Notes under the pieces: model-generated
Database searches by the model: none
The model's input: the letters and a program-made list of their open reading frames with translations, nothing else
Told to the model about the DNA's origin: nothing
IMG/VR virus record: IMGVR_UViG_3300032241_001665
Location: 1-20,787 of that record
DNA from: a virus
Strand: one strand, 5' to 3'
DNA: 20,787 nt
Position numbers and translations under genes: made by a program
In this document: positions 20,304 to 20,787 of the stretch, piece after piece
Layout: each line of letters begins with the position of its first letter
Numbering within the stretch: position 1 is the first letter of the stretch

Positions 20304-20768
20304 ATGAAAAAGAAAAATCAAATATCTACTGATAACTCAAATGATTTGTTTGAACAATTTTGTATTGAACGAGCAAAAAAACTAGAAAGAACAAAAAAAA
20401 GATTATTTGTTTTATGGAGCGGTACTAAAGAGAGTACAATAATAGTTAAATCTATATTAAAAGTAGTTCCTGTAACTCGATTATATTTTATTATGAATCA
20501 AAATTCTTTAAAAAAAGATTTTAAAACTTATGATAAATTTATTAGTAAAATCTCAGGCGGACCTGACGGTGCCGGTGAACAAATTTGGTGCGAAAAAATA
20601 ACTAAAAAAGGTTTTATAAAATATATATTAAATTCTACTGGGCCTGATCCAGATAACTTTGATCCCAAAAAAGATTTATTTGTAGGGTGTTCAGATGATT
20701 TAGATCATCTATTCGAAAAAGATGTTGACATTCAAAATAAATTATGTTATATTCCAAGTATAACATGA
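20304..20768 (+). CDS. Degenerate PP-loop-like protein, unknown
   Basis: The product has 154 residues. After a charged helix, 'RLFVLWSGTKESTIIVKSIL' (33-52) resembles the PP-loop of ATP pyrophosphatase enzymes (PAPS reductase, asparagine synthase and related), where the motif is SGGxDS. Here it reads S39-G40-T41-K42-E43-S44, with Gly and Asp replaced, so ATP binding may be weakened. Phages related to T4 carry PP-loop proteins with 'WSGG.DST'. The rest (FISKISGGPDGAGEQIWCEK, then PKKDLFVGCSDDLDHLFEK) is not recognised. The protein is short for an enzyme of the class, so it may be one part of a split protein: the next reading frame overlaps its stop (ATGA). It has its own promoter and no ribosome site. 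Confidence 0.6.
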   Translation: MKKKNQISTDNSNDLFEQFCIERAKKLERTKKRLFVLWSGTKESTIIVKSILKVVPVTRLYFIMNQNSLKKDFKTYDKFISKISGGPDGAGEQIWCEKITKKGFIKYILNSTGPDPDNFDPKKDLFVGCSDDLDHLFEKDVDIQNKLCYIPSIT

Positions 20769-20787
20769 AATACAATGAAGATAAAAT
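20765..20787 (+). CDS. Start of a further gene, cut by the window end
   Basis: An ATG overlaps the stop of the preceding gene by four bases (ATGA) and opens a frame (MKYNEDK) that runs to the end of the window. Such overlaps are common between coupled genes here (gp47-gp46), so this is probably the next gene of the operon or the remainder of a split PP-loop protein. Only seven codons are visible, so nothing can be said about function. Confidence 0.4.

Noticed and set aside
1-20787. CRISPR array, insertion sequence, integrase or attachment site
   Set aside because: No spaced repeat array, no transposase or integrase frame, and no terminal inverted repeats were seen.

Overview
The window looks like part of the genome of a T4-type marine myovirus. 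All genes lie on the + strand, and the order prohead protease gp21, scaffold gp22, major capsid gp23, a tail-tube-fold protein, UvsY, UvsW, gp55, gp47, gp46 is the conserved core of T4-like marine phages. The very AT-rich sequence, together with peptide deformylase, CobS/CobT-like genes, an Hsp20 and a phage ribosomal protein bS21, suggests a pelagiphage-like relative (SAR11 host) or another phage of an AT-rich marine bacterium. The host is an inference.

Layout. 1-1172: end of a tail-fibre-like virion protein and a glycine-rich protein, both less AT-rich than the rest. 1229-5177: head module (gp67-like core protein, two small unknown proteins, gp21, gp22, gp23), served by T4-type late promoters (TATAAATA) and closed by a strong terminator. 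5254-12855: tail-tube-fold gene, then recombination, replication and late-transcription genes (uvsY, uvsW, sigma factor gp55, nuclease gp47/46), with an inserted 2OG-Fe(II) oxygenase, a small unknown gene and peptide deformylase. 12876-14229: a small unknown gene and a C5-cytosine methyltransferase. 14352-17851: a VWA protein with an HExxH motif (CobT-like) and a MoxR/CobS-like AAA+ ATPase, each behind a copy of the same upstream element. 17959-19533: a compact operon of a ParB-like protein, a T5orf172/GIY-YIG-like protein and bS21. The bS21 gene lacks an ATG start. 19534-19760: a structured non-coding stretch and a dual promoter. 19761-20787: Hsp20, a terminator that carries the next promoter's -35 box, a degenerate PP-loop-like protein and the first codons of another gene.

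How it works together. gp55 would direct RNA polymerase to the TATAAATA promoters in front of the head genes, the tail-tube-fold gene and hsp20. Several early-type genes instead have sigma70-like boxes (TTGAYN-17-TATANT) placed so that transcription should start at, or within a base or so of, the A of the ATG, giving leaderless mRNAs. Several late genes and the bS21 gene carry clear Shine-Dalgarno sequences. Leaderless early mRNAs, Shine-Dalgarno-led late mRNAs, a phage bS21 (the ribosomal protein next to the anti-Shine-Dalgarno) and a phage peptide deformylase suggest that this phage adjusts the host's translation start machinery. That is an inference, but it can be tested.
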